DNA of 6,710 nucleotides from Deltaproteobacteria bacterium (GTDB lineage Bacteria; Desulfobacterota; Desulfuromonadia; Desulfuromonadales; Geopsychrobacteraceae), in NCBI GenBank assembly GCA_009993495.1, contig JAACTI010000225.1, positions 1-6,710 of the forward strand, given 5' to 3'. Below, in pieces: positions 5,755-6,710 of the stretch. Position 1 is the stretch's first letter; the number at the start of each line of letters is the position of its first letter. A model generated the notes under the pieces. It made no database searches. It saw nothing but the letters and a program-made list of their open reading frames with translations, and was not told the DNA's origin. A program made the position numbers and the translations under genes.

Positions 5755-5787
5755 GTAACTCTCCACCATGCAGAGCTGAAGAGTTAC
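5755..5787 (+). other. Inverted repeat in the leader of the two-TM protein gene
   Basis: GTAACTCT (5755-5762) is perfectly complementary to AGAGTTAC (5780-5787) across a 17-nt spacer. The repeat starts immediately after the operon terminator and ends three nt before the AAGGA site (5791-5795) of the next gene. It could be an RNA hairpin next to the ribosome-binding site or a DNA operator. An alternative pairing, CTCT (5759-5762) with AGAG (5772-5775), is also possible. I see no clear promoter between the terminator and this gene. Confidence 0.45.
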
Positions 5788-5800
5788 AAAAAGGATAAAA

Positions 5801-6418
5801 ATGAAACGTTTTCGCTTCACTTTTCTGGCCGTGTGCCTGTTGCTCACCTGGCTGGGCAGTGGTGATCTTATTCTGCAATTACGCAATCAGCAGCCCATGG
5901 TCGTCGCTCTTGAAAATCTGCCCCCAGAGCCACTTCCCCAGGAATGGTTCACTCTGACAGGTGGTCACCTTGATCTGCTTCAAGCCATCAACATGACCGG
6001 CACCATTGAGATCGATGCCTTTCTGGTACCCCTCGTTGACCAAGCGGGCGCGACTCCAAGAGTTTGGGTTGAAACCCGCAATCCGCAGATCATCAAGCTC
6101 CTCACCCACTACCACTTCAAACTGGAGCAAGCAGACGAGCGCGCAGCCTATCTGGCCGAGCACCAGGCGGAATTTTTCCCCCAGGAAAATATCACCGGCA
6201 TGACCGCCGATAATGTCATTGCCAACAATAACCGTGGGCAACTGCTCAAATTACTGACGTCCATGGGGCTGAAGCCGGCGCAGGATGTTGTTTTTATCTC
6301 GGAGGGGAAAACGCCGAATATCTGGCGCGGGCCGGCGTTTTTAATCATTGCCGCCCTGGGCGTGATGCGTTTCATTTTATGGCACAGAAAAAAACCGGTC
6401 ACCCCAGCTCAGGGATAA
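5801..6418 (+). CDS. Unrecognised membrane protein with two TM segments and a periplasmic domain
   Basis: I do not recognise the family. The 205-residue protein starts with a basic MKRFRF and a hydrophobic segment (about 7-22). A hydrophilic domain of about 150 residues (23-175) follows, then a second membrane segment (about 176-194) and a basic tail (WHRKKPVTPAQG). Positive residues at both ends predict N-in/C-in topology with the central domain in the periplasm. The domain contains LPPEPLPQEWFTLTGG (40-55), a predicted beta-rich part with VPLV and PRVWVETRNPQ (76-96), a charged helix (about 107-126), and a conserved-looking stretch ITGMTADNVIANNNRG (131-146). No catalytic motif, lipobox or heme site is visible. 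The start has AAGGA five nt upstream. The gene follows a strong terminator, so it is probably a separate transcript. Its stop codon lies in a hairpin that works as a terminator on the other strand. It is plausibly real: length and composition are coherent and the charge topology is sensible. Confidence 0.75.
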   Translation: MKRFRFTFLAVCLLLTWLGSGDLILQLRNQQPMVVALENLPPEPLPQEWFTLTGGHLDLLQAINMTGTIEIDAFLVPLVDQAGATPRVWVETRNPQIIKLLTHYHFKLEQADERAAYLAEHQAEFFPQENITGMTADNVIANNNRGQLLKLLTSMGLKPAQDVVFISEGKTPNIWRGPAFLIIAALGVMRFILWHRKKPVTPAQG

Positions 6419-6422
6419 CCGG
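6388..6422 (-). terminator. Minus-strand intrinsic terminator, overlapping the opposing gene's 3' end
   Basis: Read on the minus strand, CCGGTTATCCC, a 6-nt loop (TGAGCT) and GGGGTGACCGG form an 11-bp stem with two G-U wobbles, followed by seven Ts (complement of the A-run 6388-6394). On the plus strand the two wobbles become A-C mismatches and the run after the stem is only CCTTTCTT. The element is therefore directional: strong for the zinc-ribbon transcript, weak for the plus-strand gene whose TAA (6416-6418) it contains. Confidence 0.75.
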
Positions 6423-6448
6423 CCTTTCTTCACTCACAAATTCCCAGC

Positions 6449-6492
6449 AGCAGCGGCTGGCCAGACATTTCAAAGCTTGGCCAGCCGCTGCT
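6449..6492. repeat. Perfect 15-bp inverted repeat between convergent genes
   Basis: AGCAGCGGCTGGCCA (6449-6463) and TGGCCAGCCGCTGCT (6478-6492) pair over all 15 bases, mostly G and C, around a 14-nt loop. No good T-tract follows on either strand (TCATTCTC on plus; GCTGGGAATTTG on minus). It may terminate plus-strand transcription weakly, stabilise 3' ends, or be a dispersed REP-like palindrome. Its position between converging stops supports a 3'-end role. Confidence 0.65.
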
Positions 6493-6517
6493 TCATTCTC
6501 TGATCGGAAATGACAGT

Positions 6518-6673
6518 TTAAACCGTGTAGATGTTCTGGCTGCGGGCCCGGTTAGCCAGGATGATCGGATCGACAACCTCGCCACAGGCACAACATTTCC
6601 AGGCGTCGAAAGTGCGAACAAAATCATAATACTTTTCTGCGTGCATCCGGCTTTTACATTTGGGACATTTCAT
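6518..6673 (-). CDS. Small zinc-ribbon protein (51 residues)
   Basis: The minus-strand ORF begins with ATG at 6673 and ends with TAA at 6518. The protein starts MKCPKCKSRMHAEKYYDF, and a second pair of cysteines lies in WKCCACGEVVDPIILANR (25-42). Cys3-x2-Cys6 and Cys27-x2-Cys30 form a classic four-cysteine zinc knuckle pair, with an extra Cys28 between the latter two. The tail (ARSQNIYTV) is short and polar. The cell role of such stand-alone zinc ribbons is unknown; nucleic-acid or protein binding is possible. The start is well supported: AAGGAG (complement of 6681-6686) lies seven nt upstream. The gene is convergent with the two-TM protein gene and followed by a strong minus-strand terminator. 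Its promoter and any operon partner lie beyond the window edge; two other minus-strand frames are open from the edge and stop near or just inside this gene, so an upstream overlapping gene is possible. Confidence 0.82.
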   Translation of the reverse strand: MKCPKCKSRMHAEKYYDFVRTFDAWKCCACGEVVDPIILANRARSQNIYTV

Positions 6674-6680
6674 GGATCGT

Positions 6681-6686
6681 CTCCTT
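6681..6686 (-). promoter_or_regulatory. Shine-Dalgarno of the zinc-ribbon gene
   Basis: AAGGAG on the minus strand (CTCCTT on plus) lies seven nt from the ATG at 6673. It decides the start, since the frame remains open up to the window edge. Confidence 0.8.
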
Positions 6687-6710
6687 GGCAACACGGGGCA
6701 TGGTGGCAGA

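Noticed and set aside
6654..6710. Possible 3' end of another minus-strand gene entering from the right edge
   Set aside because: Two other frames are open from the edge, with stops at 6654-6656 and 6670-6672, but under 60 bases are visible and nothing is recognisable.
1..6710. Mobile elements, CRISPR arrays, tRNA/rRNA genes, defence or toxin-antitoxin cassettes
   Set aside because: No transposase or integrase motif, no regularly spaced repeat array, no tRNA cloverleaf and no paired toxin-antitoxin ORFs were seen; the genes look like ordinary chromosomal content.

Overview
The window (6710 bp, moderately GC-rich, with AT-rich spacers) looks like ordinary chromosome of a Gram-negative bacterium. 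I see no insertion sequence, integrase, tRNA, rRNA or CRISPR array. The acetate-type Na+/solute symporter paired with a DUF485 small subunit, an adjacent efp-epmA pair, and a tiny CxxC...CxxC zinc-ribbon gene together suggest an acetate-using delta-proteobacterium of the Desulfuromonadales/Geobacter kind. That assignment is inference from family content; I could not search a database.

Left part (1-1494): the 3' end of a cyclic-nucleotide-binding-domain protein overlaps, by ATGA, a 375-residue AI-2E/PerM-family membrane transporter. Middle-left (1495-3079): a short spacer with a possible promoter, then efp (elongation factor P) and epmA (the ligase that adds beta-lysine to EF-P). These two abut exactly and share a reading frame. 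A perfect intrinsic-terminator hairpin sits inside the first 25 codons of epmA, so efp transcripts probably end there in part. Middle (3080-3455): a 376-bp non-coding region with a near-consensus sigma-70 promoter covered by a perfect 8+8-bp inverted repeat, followed by a long AT-rich leader.

Centre-right (3456-5753): a two-gene acetate-uptake operon, DUF485 protein plus ActP-like symporter. The symporter carries an unusually large periplasmic insert of about 175 residues between TM6 and TM7, and the operon closes with a strong terminator. Right part (5754-6710): an unrecognised two-TM membrane protein with a periplasmic domain, a convergent terminator zone, and on the minus strand a 51-residue zinc-ribbon protein too small for ordinary ORF cut-offs.

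Functionally, efp and epmA form a substrate-enzyme pair for relief of polyproline stalling, and the DUF485/ActP pair brings in acetate or a similar carboxylate. The other genes have no demonstrable link to these. The most interesting material is regulatory: the terminator buried in epmA, the operator-like repeat over the acetate-operon promoter, and the minus-strand terminator that contains the stop codon of the opposing gene. I found no convincing wholly new multi-gene system.
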